NCBI GenBank assembly: GCA_026214975.1 | Contig: CM047808.1 | Coordinates: 64,382,583 to 64,446,582 of the forward strand | Length of the DNA stretch: 64,000 nt | From: Gentiana macrophylla | Taxonomy: Eukaryota; Streptophyta; Magnoliopsida; Gentianales; Gentianaceae | Reading direction: 5' to 3' | Shown here: piece after piece, positions 22,441 to 33,486 of the stretch | How positions within the stretch are numbered: position 1 is the first letter of the stretch | Layout of the letters: the number at the start of each line of letters is the position of its first letter | Notes under the pieces: generated by a model | Databases searched by the model: none | Seen by the model: only the letters and a program-made list of their open reading frames with translations | Told to the model about the DNA's origin: nothing | Program-made: the position numbers and the translations under genes

Positions 22441-23716
22441 AATACTAGACAGGCTATGGAAGGAACAATTTCAATCTGTGGAAAATCATGATGCGTGCTC
22501 TATTGAAGAAGGTGGAGCTTCAGGTCAATATTCAGGCGAGTCTGCAGAAATCAGCTGAGAATAGTAAACACTAATATGGCACTTGGTTGTGCATCCGAAC
22601 CTGAAGAATCAAGAACTGAATCTTATGGAACCAATATATTGGGTGGGCTGAATGAAGGTCTGATGATCTAGTACTAGTTGAGTGAAGGTCAGCAGAGTAG
22701 AGTGGGGTGTTCAAATATGGAAGTTAGCTGAGTGAAGAGTCAGCTGAGTCCATCTTTCAACAGAGTGGCATCTGTTGAATCTGTTGAACATGACTGTGAT
22801 GGTTCTACATCTGTGTCTGGAAGTCTCAACTGAGCGAAGTCAGCTACGTATCTGGTGAACATGTCAGAGGTGGAGTTTTAGTCTGGACTTAAGTCTCTTC
22901 TAGAGAAGTCTTAATTGAGGTCAATTGTGTTCACATCTGGTCAGCTCAAAATTTGAATATGCATATCTGTGTTGAAGTTGAATCTGAATAAATCAGCTTA
23001 GTGTGCTCAACTTAGGTGATTCTATCTAAATCTAGTAATCACATCTTGTCTGGTGATCAAGTCTTTGATCACATCTGTTCTCAGCTCAATCAAGTATGAA
23101 TATGTTAACAGCAGAGGATTTCATCTAAATCTGAGAGGTTCTCATCTGAATCTGGTTTCTCTTCTGGAGACTCTCATCTGAAGGAATCACATCTGAAACT
23201 GTTAAGATTGAAGAAAGAGGAGGAATCTGGTATAGTACATCTGGCATTGACGAATGCATCTGGTATAGTACATCTGGTTATGAAACCTGTTTGGCTACGA
23301 ATGAGAGTTCAAGTCAAGGGCAAGATCAGCTGGGCAATGTCAGCAAGACAAATGTCATCATGTTACATCTGATGGAGTCAGCTAAGCTGAGTTCACATCT
23401 GGGGTATTTTATTCAATCTGGTAGTTTGTCTTAATGACGGGTAGGTCTAGGGTTTTATGACTATAAATACGCATATGTTGTAACCTTGAATATTTGCATT
23501 TAACAGTAGTAGCAAGAGAAATTTCACAAGCTATTTCATAGTCTGGAAAAGCTCCAGTGATAATATATTCTCCTTGTTCTGCCCGTGGACTAGTCGGCAC
23601 ATTGCCGGAAACCATGTTAAATCTCGTGTTATTATTTCTTGCATTATTTATGCTTTCATGTTTATTCTTGATTATTGCAATATGTTTTTTTATTCCTGTC
23701 GGTCCTGTTTATAACA
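22441..23716 (+). mobile_element. Copia LTR, probably solo, inserted in Tat F
   Basis: The 3' part is diagnostic. A TATA box (ACTATAAATACGC at about 23459) is followed by TTCTGCCCGTGGACTAGTCG and GGCACATTGCCGGAAACC at about 23577-23613, a conserved phrase near the 3' end of many plant copia LTRs, then the terminus ATAACA at 23716. The body is rich in GTCAGCTGAG and CATCTG repeats. The left border is uncertain, and no target duplication of the following ACGTG was found. Confidence 0.6.
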
Positions 23717-23904
23717 ACGTGCACATGTCTGGTCACTTTGGCATGGCACCTCGCTGCTACTCGCTCTCGAGTGAACCGCACTCAAGCCCGGTCACTTGGG
23801 CGCGACATTAGAGAATTCACTTTATAGCACTCATCTCGGCATATGGTGGATCAAAACTACTTACTCCTTGAAATACTCATGAGTGCACCATGAATTAATC
23901 AATT
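23717..23904 (+). mobile_element. Tat F sequence resuming before the 3' LTR
   Basis: Non-coding; it includes GGTCACTTTGGCATGGCACC and the imperfect repeat CGGTCACTTGGGCGCGAC. It leads straight into the polypurine tract and 3' LTR of Tat F, so it belongs to that element. Confidence 0.5.
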
Positions 23905-23917
23905 GGTCGGGGGCTAT
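23905..23917 (+). other. Polypurine tract of Tat F
   Basis: GGTCGGGGGCTAT directly abuts the LTR start TGATACAC at 23918. G-rich TCGGGGGCT tracts are characteristic of Tat-lineage gypsy elements. Confidence 0.8.
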
Positions 23918-24605
23918 TGATACACCAAGTTCGAAAAGAGCCCCTAGATCCGGATCAGGGCAATAAGTCCGCCCAGCAACGGATATGGTCCTTGGACCAC
24001 CCAGTATGCCCCTTCATAAGACAATCCAAGCTGAGTACAATCTAGCCCGCCTTAATCCTCTATGATTCTCATCATTGGCCAGGCAATAGGCATCGATCAG
24101 CAAACATCCAGCTTGATATGAAGCACTGAGGACCAACCTACTCGCTCCTCTAGCTCTCGATCCATCTGCTCGGAAAAATCCTGCTTAACTAGGAAATAGA
24201 GTTCATGAACGACGGTGAAAGGTGAAAAGCCCACAGCGGCCACAACATAAGCCCCGCCGTACAAGCTCGCCCACGGAATTGTATTTTACTTATTCTTTGT
24301 AACGCGCTTTGCAACCACAAACTATTGGCCCTATAAATAGTGGCATTCTTTGACTTGACAAAGGGATGATCCTCCGCCTAAAACTACATTACTTTCGCTT
24401 GATCTCTTACAGGCTAAGTGCGTAGAACGTCCCCTGGAGAAGCGACCATTATCCTATTAAAAACAACACATTTTCTTGATTGTTCAGAGTGTGTTGTGTA
24501 CCTCATTTTTTACATATTGTTCATCATATTGTTTGCAAATTGACACTAAAAGCGCACAAATAACATATAATCAGCCAAATATCCAATGTTTAATCTGTTT
24601 GTGAT
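23918..24605 (+). mobile_element. 3' LTR of Tat F
   Basis: Direct repeat of 12459-13167, with TATA box GGCCCTATAAATAG at about 24329 and the shared 3' half from AAACAACACATTTTC to TTGACACTAAAA. The exact 3' terminus is blurred (TTTAATCTGTTTGTGATAA), so no target duplication could be matched to the left flank of the 5' LTR. Confidence 0.8.
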
Positions 24606-24671
24606 AACTCTGGCATTGTCAATTAGGAAACAAATACTAATAACCAATAACTATTTTCCTCCTCGAAACAT

Positions 24672-25000
24672 AAGATACCTCAGAGGTGCTTAAGCTGTGC
24701 GAACTCACAAATCATCTCGTCTTCCAACACCCACGTTGCCTCTACTTGTGTGTGGTTGCACCACTGAACGAAGACAAAATGTACTCTTTATTATTGACCT
24801 TCCCCACCTTTTGTTATAGGATACAAACCGGTTCCTCTTTGTAGGTCAAGTTCTCTTGATCCATTTCGATAACATCGGAGTTATCACAAACAAGATTATG
24901 CGGTGGATATCTAGTTGTTTAGATGCAAAAACCGTGTCTTTATGCCCTTTTGATATGAAGAACATCATGAAGATCAAGTACAATAGAAAATGGGGTGTTT
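24672..25000 (-). pseudogene. Chromovirus integrase C-terminus and chromodomain remnant
   Basis: The minus strand reads VLDLHDVLHIKRA near 24985, comparable to the GVHDVFHVS motif of gypsy integrase ends. It continues DNSDVIEMDQENLTYKEEPV near 24870 and, after one stop and one frameshift, VFVQWCNHTQVEATWVLEDE ending in a stop at about 24690. This is the order of the integrase tail and chromodomain, with the Trp residues, of Tekay-type chromoviruses. The chromodomain is thought to guide integration through histone marks. RT and the rest of integrase are absent. Confidence 0.75.
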
Positions 25001-25590
25001 TGGGAGGATTTTGGCGGTGCCGAGGTGGCTGCCTATGTACCCTCAAGTGTGAGGGATCAAGCCAATGACATAGTCGGGTGTTGTTCCGTACGTCGCACAT
25101 AGTTCTGGTGTGTGATGGAACACCACTATTTATAGACGTTATGGTTGGTGTTTACAATTGGGGCGGTAAAGTGTGTGCATCGGGGGGAGAGCTTTGATAA
25201 GCAAACTTATATTTAGGCCGCTGCGAGTTATGCCCCGATGATCGTTGGCACTTCATCTGGGCAGATGACGAGAATAGGACGAGTTGGTATGCGAGCTGAA
25301 TTGCATGCGGGCTGGTCGCATTCTGTCTCGGTAGATCATGAGAGTTGGTGAAAGCATGAGGCGGGCTCCATTCTTTGTCACGACTCGGCTGATAAAGGGT
25401 GAGCTCACTGGGCCGTGAGCTTTATCCTTTGCTGGGTTTATGCACAGGCCAGGTGTTGGATTCGTGGATTGTTTATGGACTAGGCATATCACATTTCCAG
25501 TTCTCTCCCATGTTGCCTGTCCCGGTGTGTGGTATATCCCTGGGCTCGTTAGACCCATTTTGCTTAGAAGACCCGGAATAGTCAATTGAG
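25001..25590 (-). repeat. Unassigned LTR-like segment
   Basis: No coding sequence recognised. On the minus strand a TATA-like CTATAAATAGTGG lies at about 25130, and the right part is GC-rich relative to its surroundings. The chromodomain reading to the left ends abruptly near 25000, so a different element or a rearrangement starts here. Termini could not be defined. Confidence 0.3.
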
Positions 25591-26575
25591 TGACACGTGT
25601 GTGACTCGGGTCAGAACCATGTCACCAATATCACATAAAAAGAAGTAAGAACCAATAAAATAGATATAGTTACAGTGAAAAAAATTGTAGTAACACTTGA
25701 AAAAGAAATAGTAATGGCGTGGTTTATGACAACTAGCTAAAATATTAAGATAATGTTCATTTACCAAAAATAAAACCATTTGTCTTTATCAAATCACAAT
25801 TTCTTAATTTCCCTATCAAGGTAAAACACTTGAGTAGATCAATCTTGTCTTAATTGGTTGGTGTGGTATCATTTCACTTAAATTTATTGGAAAAAAATGT
25901 TAGCGTGTGAAAACGTTAATACGTATAGCTAGTATGTCAAGATAAACATGGAATACTTTAATCATCCGGCCACCTCGTAAAATAAAAAGCCATTGTCTTT
26001 GTCAAGTCCGGGATCGTTCACCAATTACCCTTATGTTGGGTAATCGAATGTTTTTGAGCCTTGCGATAAACGCTTCAACTATAAAAATAGAATACGGATG
26101 TCATATCTCACATTGAAATTAGGAAGCATTAGAAGTGTGGGAAGCGAATCATCACCATATAACAAGTGAGGCATGAAGTGCCTTATATTTTTGACCAAGC
26201 AAAGACGGCATAGTTGACCGGACCATTATGACTAATTTAGCTACCTGAAATTTCGATTAATTCGAGGCGTACTGAGAATGGCACGGATCTAAATAAGTGT
26301 CACATGCCGCATCTAATAAGAGGGGGGTATGTGATATCCCACATTGGAAGTGGGGAAAACACATCAACTCCATATAAGTGTGAAACATAAATGTCTTGTC
26401 AACTCGAGTTAGTCTTTTTAGGGGAAAATGCAAAATTGGTCCCATAACTTTAGGGTGGTATCGATTTTGGTCTCATACGATTTCTACTATTCGATTCTGG
26501 TGCCGTAACACCTATAGTATATATATATATAACGCCGACCAACTGAGTGTTTTGATCAAAAAGCATAAATCCCAG
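25591..26575 (+). promoter_or_regulatory. Upstream region of the P450 gene
   Basis: AT-rich and non-coding. Two related phrases, CTCACATTGAAATTAGGAAG at about 26108 and CCCACATTGGAAGTGGGGAA at about 26338, each followed by CCATATAA, look like copies of a dispersed repeat. GCAAAATTGGTCCCATAACT at about 26430 is a phrase common in plant MITE-like repeats. A TATA-like run (TATAGTATATATATATATAA) lies at about 26513-26531, some 45-60 bp before the ATG. No transcription start can be fixed from sequence alone. Confidence 0.45.
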
Positions 26576-27455
26576 ATGGAGTTCATCTTTATATTTTGTT
26601 CTCTTCTTATTTTGTTCTTGGTAGTAAAAGTACTACTTAATAATCCTAAGCCGAAGATATCAAAACACAAACTTCCGACCTACAAAACTACCTTTGGTGG
26701 GAAACATACATCAGTTATTTGGCTCCCTACTTCACCATACCCTGTGGGAGTTAGCCAAAAAGCATGGACCTATAATGCATCTACAACTTGGCCAAATACC
26801 TGTAGTTGTTGTTTCTTCACCAGAAATAGTAAAAGAGATTTTCCGGACTCATGACCTTATATTTTCAAACAGACCTTATAGCCAAGCTAATTGGACAATC
26901 ACATATAATCATTCCGACATTTCTTTTGTACCATACAGCGATCTCTGGAGGCCGCTTCGTAAAATATGCACCTTGGAGTTATTGACTACCAAGCGTGTCA
27001 AGACATTTGGTACTATACGCGAAAATGAAGTTTTCAACATGATCACATCGATTATCTCTGAAGAAGGGCAAGTTGTTAACATAAGCAGAAAGATTTTTCC
27101 ATTGAGCTACACAATCATTGCAAGGGCTGCATTTGGGAAACGAAGCAAGTATCAAGACGAGTTTATTGCTGCTGTGGAGGCACTAATGCCTGTGTTAGGA
27201 AGCTACCACATATCGGATATGTTCCCTTCTTTCGGTATTCTTCAGTTCATTAGCGGATATGGACAAAAGCTGAAAAACATTCACAATCGAATCGATAAAG
27301 TCGTGGGAGAAATTCTTACAGAGCACAAAGAAAATATTGAAGATATAATGGATGGAGAAAGAAAGGATGATCTTGTTGATATTCTACTGAACATTCAAAA
27401 GCATGGCGAAACCGATTTTCCGTTGACAGACACCATCATAAAGGGAGTGATACTG
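26576..27455 (+). pseudogene. Cytochrome P450 (CYP71-type, CYP71D-like) exon 1, frameshifted
   Basis: CYP71-clan P450s are ER-anchored haem monooxygenases of specialised metabolism. ATG 26576 begins a hydrophobic anchor (MEFIFIFCSLLILFLVVKV). At about 26677 the expected KLPPGP hinge reads CTTCCGACCTAC. A missing 5 bp there shifts the frame, and the ATG frame stops at 26854 after 92 residues. The downstream frame is open to the splice site: LVGNIHQLFGSLLHHTLWEL, HGPIMHLQLG, the C-helix WRPLRK (W-x-x-x-R) and ERKDDLVDILLNIQ. It has no upstream ATG of its own. The donor is CTG|GTAAGT at 27455/27456, phase 0. Adding back 5 bp would make exon 1 295 codons and the protein about 505 residues, normal for the family. 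CYP71D is the closest match by memory; the subfamily is not certain. Confidence 0.9.
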
Positions 27456-28571
27456 GTAAGTATTTTCAAAATATATTCTATCTAATAGTCTAATACTTCA
27501 TTTGAAATGATCTATTTCTAAGGGTTTATTTTCTCTTTTGTCTGTTTTTTTTTTTGTCCATTCATTCATGTTTTTTTTAAATGATTGAATCTTGTTAGGA
27601 TCAAGCTCTTACCATTGTTCTAAACCAATTGATGTTAGTAAATGTGCTACTATATTTCCTTATATCACGTCCCCTCAAATGCGGACCTATAAGAAGGGAG
27701 AGAGGCCCAAAACTTGACCTGTATTTTTTTGTTAGGAAAGTGTGAGCCTATAAGAAGAGAATGAGGACCAACACATGGTTTTTTCTAACTCTACTAATAT
27801 TTGTTGAAGTATTTGAGATTCCGATCACTTTAAGATTTTGAGAGAAATGATAATTTGAATGGTATCATAGCCGCATAAGGTAATGAGATCAACCTATGTC
27901 AGCATTGCCTTTCCATTATATTGTTTTCAGTGTTGGATATCGTTATTGGCCTATAATGTCATTATATGTCTTTATGTGTCATGTTGATTCAACCTTATTA
28001 TAAGTCTGTACTTTGGGGGCCGTGTTGAAGTGTTGGCCTTATAGTATCCTTATATAATCTTTTTGTCCAATATTGACCTAGACATGTTATTAGTATGTTT
28101 AAAATATTAACTATCAATTTCCCATCAACTTAATTTTAACTATCTACTTCCCATCAACTTAATTTTAACTATCAACTTCATATTGAAATATATGAAAGAT
28201 GTTCTAATACATAAGTTGAGCATAATCTATAGGTTGATTTTTAATTAACCTTTTCAACCAAAATGGTGACGGACTTAAACTTCGTCACTTTGTATGATTG
28301 TGCACATAGTTATCAGATCCGAACCGGACATTCACATAGAAAATACTTTGGGTCAATGGGTCATCGGTGCTATCGGGGTCATTGGTTCAACCGGTGGATC
28401 GTTATATATAACTGAAAAAAATTATAAATTATATTCAAGACATAAAAATATTTAAAATGTGATATTCATAACTATTTCCAAAATATTCCAATATCGATAT
28501 CATGACAACTTGTCATAAAATATCAATTGTTGAATAAAATGATACAATAGTAGAACAATAAACTAGACTAG
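27456..28571. other. 5' part of the intron without recognised features
   Basis: AT-rich DNA with no coding potential. A phrase at about 28350-28405 (GGTCATTGGTTCAACCGGTG) resembles the terminal region of common plant MITE-like repeats, but the other end was not found. The part next to the donor may be the original intron. Confidence 0.3.
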
Positions 28572-28572
28572 C

Positions 28573-29650
28573 AAAAAGGAGGGACTTAGCCCTCATCTTT
28601 GATTTTTAGTCAATTTGGCCCCTTATCTTTTAGATCTTTTGCAACTTTGGTCCATTTAACAGTTAGTCAACAAAAAAATTGACGAAAAATCTGTGCGTAT
28701 CCTTCACGCGCTGTTAGCATTTTAAAATATTATTATTTTAATCAATTTCCAAAAAAATTATAAAAAATAAATAAATTATCTCATTAATGTTATTATCAGA
28801 TATAGCGTGTAAAACAAAACTTTTTCCACTATTCTTCCTCCCGTCGTTTTTCGTTAATCTTTCTCACCTTTCATCGTTTCGGCCATAATGTAGCTCGAAT
28901 TTAGATGTTTATCCCTATTTTTCATCTTCTTTAAATCACTCCCCAATCTATATTGCAATCCACTAAATCATTTTACAATATGAATTATTAGAGGAATGAT
29001 TTAAAGAAGATGAAATTGGGAATAAACCCCAAAATTTGAGCTACATTATGGTTGAGAATGATGGAAGGCTGATAAAGATGAACGAAAAACGACGGGATGA
29101 ATAGTGGTGGAAAAAGTTTTGTTTTACACCTTATACGGTAATAACATTAATGGGATAATTTATTTACTTTTTTTATAATTCTTTTGGGAAATTGATTAAA
29201 ATAATAATATTTTTAATAGATTTTTGTCCAGAAGGACAAAAATATCAAAAACTCGGGATAGAAGAAAACTGTAATTTAATCAGGACAAAAGTAACAAATA
29301 TGAAGTAACAAATGTGGAATAGAGTAAATATGAAGTAACAATTATGAAACACAAAGTAAAATTAACACGTGAATTAACAATTTTAAAGTAACAATTGTGA
29401 TTTTTGTCCTTTATAATCATGAAAATGTTACTTTTGTCCTTCCAGACCCAATTATTAATTATTTTGTCCTTGTGGCCCCTTTCCCCTACTTTTAAATGCT
29501 AAGAGCACGTGAAAGATACGGCGATACGCACAGGTTTTCCATCAATTCTTTTGTTGACCGGTTGTTAAATGGACCAAATTTGCAAAAGATTCAAAAGACA
29601 AGGGAGCGGTCAAACCAAAATCAAAGATAAGGGCTAAGTCCATCCTTTTT
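28573..29650. mobile_element. 1.1-kb foldback element (long inverted repeats)
   Basis: The left arm begins AAAAAGGAGGGACTTAGCCC and the right arm is its reverse complement, ending near 29650 (reversed AAAAAGGATGGACTTAGCCC). Pairing continues inward for about 400 bp per arm, for example left AAACAAAACTTTTTCCAC at 28812 with right GTGGAAAAAGTTTTGTTT at 29107, to a centre near 28975. There is no transposase, so it is non-autonomous. A clear target duplication was not found, and the right border may extend to about 29682. Confidence 0.8.
29216..29490. mobile_element. Small insertion nested in the right arm of the foldback element
   Basis: The left arm runs straight from GCATTTTAAAA to ATATTATTATTTTAATC. 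In the right arm these parts are separated by about 275 bp. The insert has ATTTTTGTCCAGAAGGAC near its start and ACTTTTGTCCTTCCAGACCC near its end, so it has its own short related ends. Exact borders are uncertain by about 10 bp. Confidence 0.65.
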
Positions 29651-29682
29651 GGGAAAGATAAGAGACTAAAGCTGCAATTTAC

Positions 29683-29916
29683 TCGAAATATATTTATTCT
29701 TGTGTTTACTTTTCTCATATGAAAGCATGACTTTTATTGCCACAAAGTGCAATGGTGAGTCATCTTTGTGAAACAAGTGTCACCCTATAATGATTTACAT
29801 TTTTCTTGGTAAGTATATGCCACATGTCGGCTATGGTGAATTATCCATGTGTGTGTGTCATTATGCATGCCATACTAAGTGTCCAAAAGATGGGAATCCA
29901 CATAATATACAGAACA
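29683..29916 (-). mobile_element. 3' LTR portion of a minus-strand copia (copy 1 of a 230-bp direct repeat)
   Basis: Matches 32635-32870 closely (shared TTACTTTTCTCATATGAAAG, AAGTGTCACCCTATAATGAT, AGTGTCCAAAAGATGGG). On the minus strand it starts TGTTCTGTATATTATGTGG directly after the purine-rich TAAGGTGGAG, a PPT-to-LTR junction, and RNase H of the same polarity ends just upstream. The LTR is split from its left part by the foldback element: AAACTAGACTAG at 28560 matches the text before copy 2. Confidence 0.65.
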
Positions 29917-29959
29917 CTCCACCTTAGATTTCCATTACACAATGAATTTGCCTCATTAA

Positions 29960-31330
29960 AACGTTCATTTGTGTATTACTCACCCTGATTTGAGCATCTA
30001 TTCAGGTCATTAAGTCGGTGCATTCCGGTCTTCTAGATCATTCTCACTAATGTAGCGGCATGTGGTGCTTGAATGACCAATCTGTTGAATTGTCGTTTGA
30101 TATGTTTCTCGAACAATAATGTCACATATCTTCTAATGATCATATATGACAAAGAATCTTGATGAAGTATGGTTTGTCCGATTGCCTTTGAAGTAGCCTC
30201 AATTAACTAAACTATACATGTTGCATTGTCCTCGGATAATACAACCGGCTTCTCTTTCGCGTCAAATAAACAGAAGTTCCTCGGATATAATAATATGTCA
30301 ATGATAATAATCAAATGCATTCTCCAATTTCTTAAAAAATGGCTATCATCTCGGTGTTGTTTGAAGGCGCGGTGACAAAAAATTACATATAGTCTAGCAC
30401 CATGAAGTTTGATGTACCGCCGCTTGTAAATGAATATACCTTGATTTGAGACCCTGTTTTGTGGGGCAAAAAATATCCATCATCCGGGTAACCAACAAGT
30501 CAACGACTTGCTTTTGTTCTAATCTAAATTGCATAACACAGATGGTACATACCAAAAACCTTACTTCGAGGGGGGGCCATATAAATATCATGCTTCTGCA
30601 TTACCAACACAAGTCCCCAAGTTGCTCTTGTTTGATCTCGGCTATATAACGTGTATAGCATGTACCAAAAACCTTTCTTGAAAAAACCAGTAAAGGAAAA
30701 AGATTCATGACATATGAATTCTTATTGCCTTTAGTTGCCTTGTTAAAAACCTTTAACTAAGAAAACCCAGTGGGAAAACTTGGTTAATGGAAAAAAGAGT
30801 ACAATAATTGGTTGACAGGACCAAAAGATATATTTCTTGTGCATGTAATGGGTCTTTATAATACGAGTCAAATACTCATACTCCATTGTCTTGGTAACTC
30901 TTCTGGAGTTCATATTAGATCCATACTTTCTCAGATCAAACCATTTATCCCGCTTTCGGGATTTGTAATGTTCTCTTGGATCTCATCATAAATTTTAGAA
31001 TCATCGACTTGATCACTTTGATCGTTTTGTCCTCTCTTCTTTTGATGAATTTTTTTATCTTTCGCACCAATCGGTCTACCACGCTTCTGGCATGGTTTCG
31101 ATTCATTTTCTATATTTTTCTTTTCAAGTACTTCTAGGACTTAAACACGTGTTGGAGCATTCGCGGCTTCTATATAAGATTTAATGACTCTACTAGAGTC
31201 ATTAAATGCATCCGGTAATTGATTAGCTATCTTTCACACATTTTTCTTCCATGAACTTCAAGTTCATGTATTATTTTCCACGAGATCTATAAATTTCACA
31301 TTTACTTCCTCCTCTTATTTCGGAAAAATA
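29960..31330 (-). pseudogene. Copia fragment: integrase tail, linker and RNase H
   Basis: On the minus strand from right to left: DENIFPK near 31325; LPDAFNDSSRVIKSYIEAAN near 31200; KPCQKRGRPIGAKDKKI near 31085, the Arg/Lys-rich linker after copia integrase. After a gap, RNase H follows: TEMIAIF near 30340, EDNATCIV near 30235, GYFKGNRTNHTSSRFF near 30190, and GMHRLNDLNRCSNQGE at the end. The RT core is missing. The 30660-30800 part contains a 3'-UTR-like phrase (AAAACCCAGTGGGAAAACTT) out of order, so the copy is rearranged. Confidence 0.7.
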
Positions 31331-32629
31331 TTTTCATCACAATTCATTCTACTATGTTTGCAATAACCCGTTGTGGGATTCAATATTTAAATGTGATATC
31401 CTCTTATATGAGTATCAACAAACATTACGAGATATTTTACTCAACCGGGGAGAAGTATATTAATTTTCTGGAGATTAATATCTTTTTGATCCATTGTCTC
31501 CTTTTGATATCCACTTCAGGAGTTATCATTATAAGTGAATAATTTTGTTTGAGACAAGGAAAATAATTTATGATGAACAAAGCTCATTCTTTCCGTATCA
31601 TCTTTAGGATGATCGTGACATCATAATTTATTTCATGATTGATGTCTTTTGTGAAGCATTATCGAGTTTCACCAGGTATTTTACCGTATGAGCGATACGG
31701 AACCAATGACTTTCATGTCACATCAATAATACATATTTTCATTATTCCTCGAGTACTCAGTTTCATCATTGTCTCGTTTCTAGAGAAATTTATTCTTTTT
31801 TAAAATGAGCCTTTTACATATCCCTCATGATATATCATCCTTTTGGCTTACGTCCCTTTTCAACTTTTAGTTCTCGGACTTCATGTCCGTTTTTATCTCA
31901 GTAAATTTCATATTCCCTTTTGTAAGCTTTCGGGATCTTTTGATGAGCTTCGGCTCATCTATATATATCACAAGAGAAATGATCATATTCAAGTGATCAA
32001 ATCTTTTATTCAAAGAACATTTTACAGTATACCATATTGTATCAACGTTCTTTCATTCTCGTGTCATCAACCCAATTCTGGTGGGATTTATCATTAAGAC
32101 CTTAAAATCACAATTTTTAACCACAGTAACTAATATAATTAGATCCAGTCATGTTCATTTCTAGAATCAGACTTGTACGATCTAACATATCTCAAGTATT
32201 TCATTTTGCCTCGTTCTCTTCTGGAAACTGACTTGTTTAATCTCAAATATTTCATTTAGTCACGTTCACTTCTGGTAACGAACTTGTATTATCATTTTCA
32301 ATGATTCAAACATATATAATATAATATAAAGTGAAAATAAATAATATAGTAGATATAGATTTCAAGTATCTCATACTTCAAGTGATAAATCATTTGATAA
32401 AAATGATATCATTTTATAACCATTTTAACTGAAATAAATGAAATTTTACCTCAATAATTTACCTCAATCGTAGCATGTGATATTGTCAACATCGATTCCA
32501 TGAATCCATGTCATGGTTGAGCAAATCCTCAAAATACTTCAACCGTTATATGACGTTGGTGTGCTCCCATGATTGATTGGATAAATTTTATCTATAAAAC
32601 TCAATTGGTAGAGTCGTGCTGATAAACTA
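31331..32629. repeat. Non-coding stretch between copia fragments
   Basis: No coding domain recognised on either strand. It contains three imperfect units of about 55 bp (32140-32290) built on TCGTTCTCTTCTGGAAACTGACTTG. Probably internal or LTR sequence of the neighbouring copia family; not proven. Confidence 0.35.
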
Positions 32630-32870
32630 GACTAGAAAACTTAGAAATATTCTTGTGTTTACTTTTCTCATATGAAAGCATGACTTTTATAGCCACAAAG
32701 TACAATGGTGAGTCATTTTTGTTAAACAAGTGTCACCCTATAATGATTTACATTTGTCTTGGTAAATATAAGACACATGTTTTCTATGATGAACCATTTA
32801 ATGTGTGTGTATCATTTTGCATGTCATACCAAGTGTCCAAAAGATGGGCATCCACATAATATACATAACA
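32630..32870 (-). mobile_element. Copia LTR, copy 2 of the 230-bp direct repeat
   Basis: Minus-strand start TGTTATGTATATTATGTGG at 32870, near-identical to copy 1 at 29916. It may be the 5' LTR of the broken element that ends at copy 1, or a solo LTR. The immediate right flank is not a recognisable PBS. Confidence 0.6.
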
Positions 32871-32878
32871 ATGAATTA

Positions 32879-33165
<287 letters not shown>

Positions 33166-33194
33166 AGTGCATTCAAAAGGATTCCCGTCCTTCC

Positions 33195-33267
33195 AACAAG
33201 TGGCGTGATTTGGTAGCAGCGTTTGTTTTGGGTACAAAATGTCACGAGTTCAAATCTGTCATCCCTA
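33195..33267 (+). pseudogene. trnP-UGG: Plastid-type trnP-UGG pseudogene
   Basis: The 3' two thirds (TTGGTAGC, GCGTTTGTTTTGGGTACAAA, GTTCAAAT, TCATCCCTA) match plastid tRNA-Pro with anticodon TGG. The 5' acceptor strand that should pair with ATCCCT is degraded, and the D arm and T arm have small indels, so the fold is broken. Confidence 0.85.
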
Positions 33268-33411
33268 CCTATTACTTACTGCTACTACTCAAAGGTGCAA
33301 TAACGAGGAATCGACGAAGATCAATTCAAAGTGGACAGAATCTTTCATTTTATCATACTACGGGGTTGAAAAAAAACTTTTCTTTCTGATCTTATCTATT
33401 CCGATAAAAAA
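33268..33411 (+). other. trnP-trnW spacer of the organellar insertion
   Basis: Keeps plastid order and orientation (trnP then trnW on one strand, as in the psaJ-trnP-trnW-petG region). No gene. The continuity shows that the two tRNAs arrived as one fragment. Confidence 0.6.
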
Positions 33412-33486
33412 GCGCTCTTAGTTCGGGATTCGGTAGAACGCGGGTCTCAAACCCGATGTCGTAGAGTTCAAATCCTACAGAGCGTG
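33412..33486 (+). pseudogene. trnW-CCA: Plastid-type trnW-CCA pseudogene
   Basis: GCGCTCTTAGTTC...CTACAGAGCGTG matches plastid tRNA-Trp end to end. The anticodon loop reads GGGTCTCAAACCC instead of GGGTCTCCAAAACCC, so two bases including part of the CCA anticodon are lost. The D loop is altered and the T stem has one extra base. It cannot be a working tRNA. In plant mitochondria trnW and trnP are also plastid-derived, so the donor could be either organelle. Confidence 0.9.

Noticed and set aside
26694..27485. P450 ORF starting at 26694 as an independent shorter protein
   Set aside because: It opens with TTG, not ATG, lies after the hinge and lacks the membrane anchor; it is the frameshifted continuation of exon 1.
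33195..33486. Two functional tRNA genes
   Set aside because: Both match plastid tRNAs but have broken stems, and trnW has lost part of its anticodon loop.
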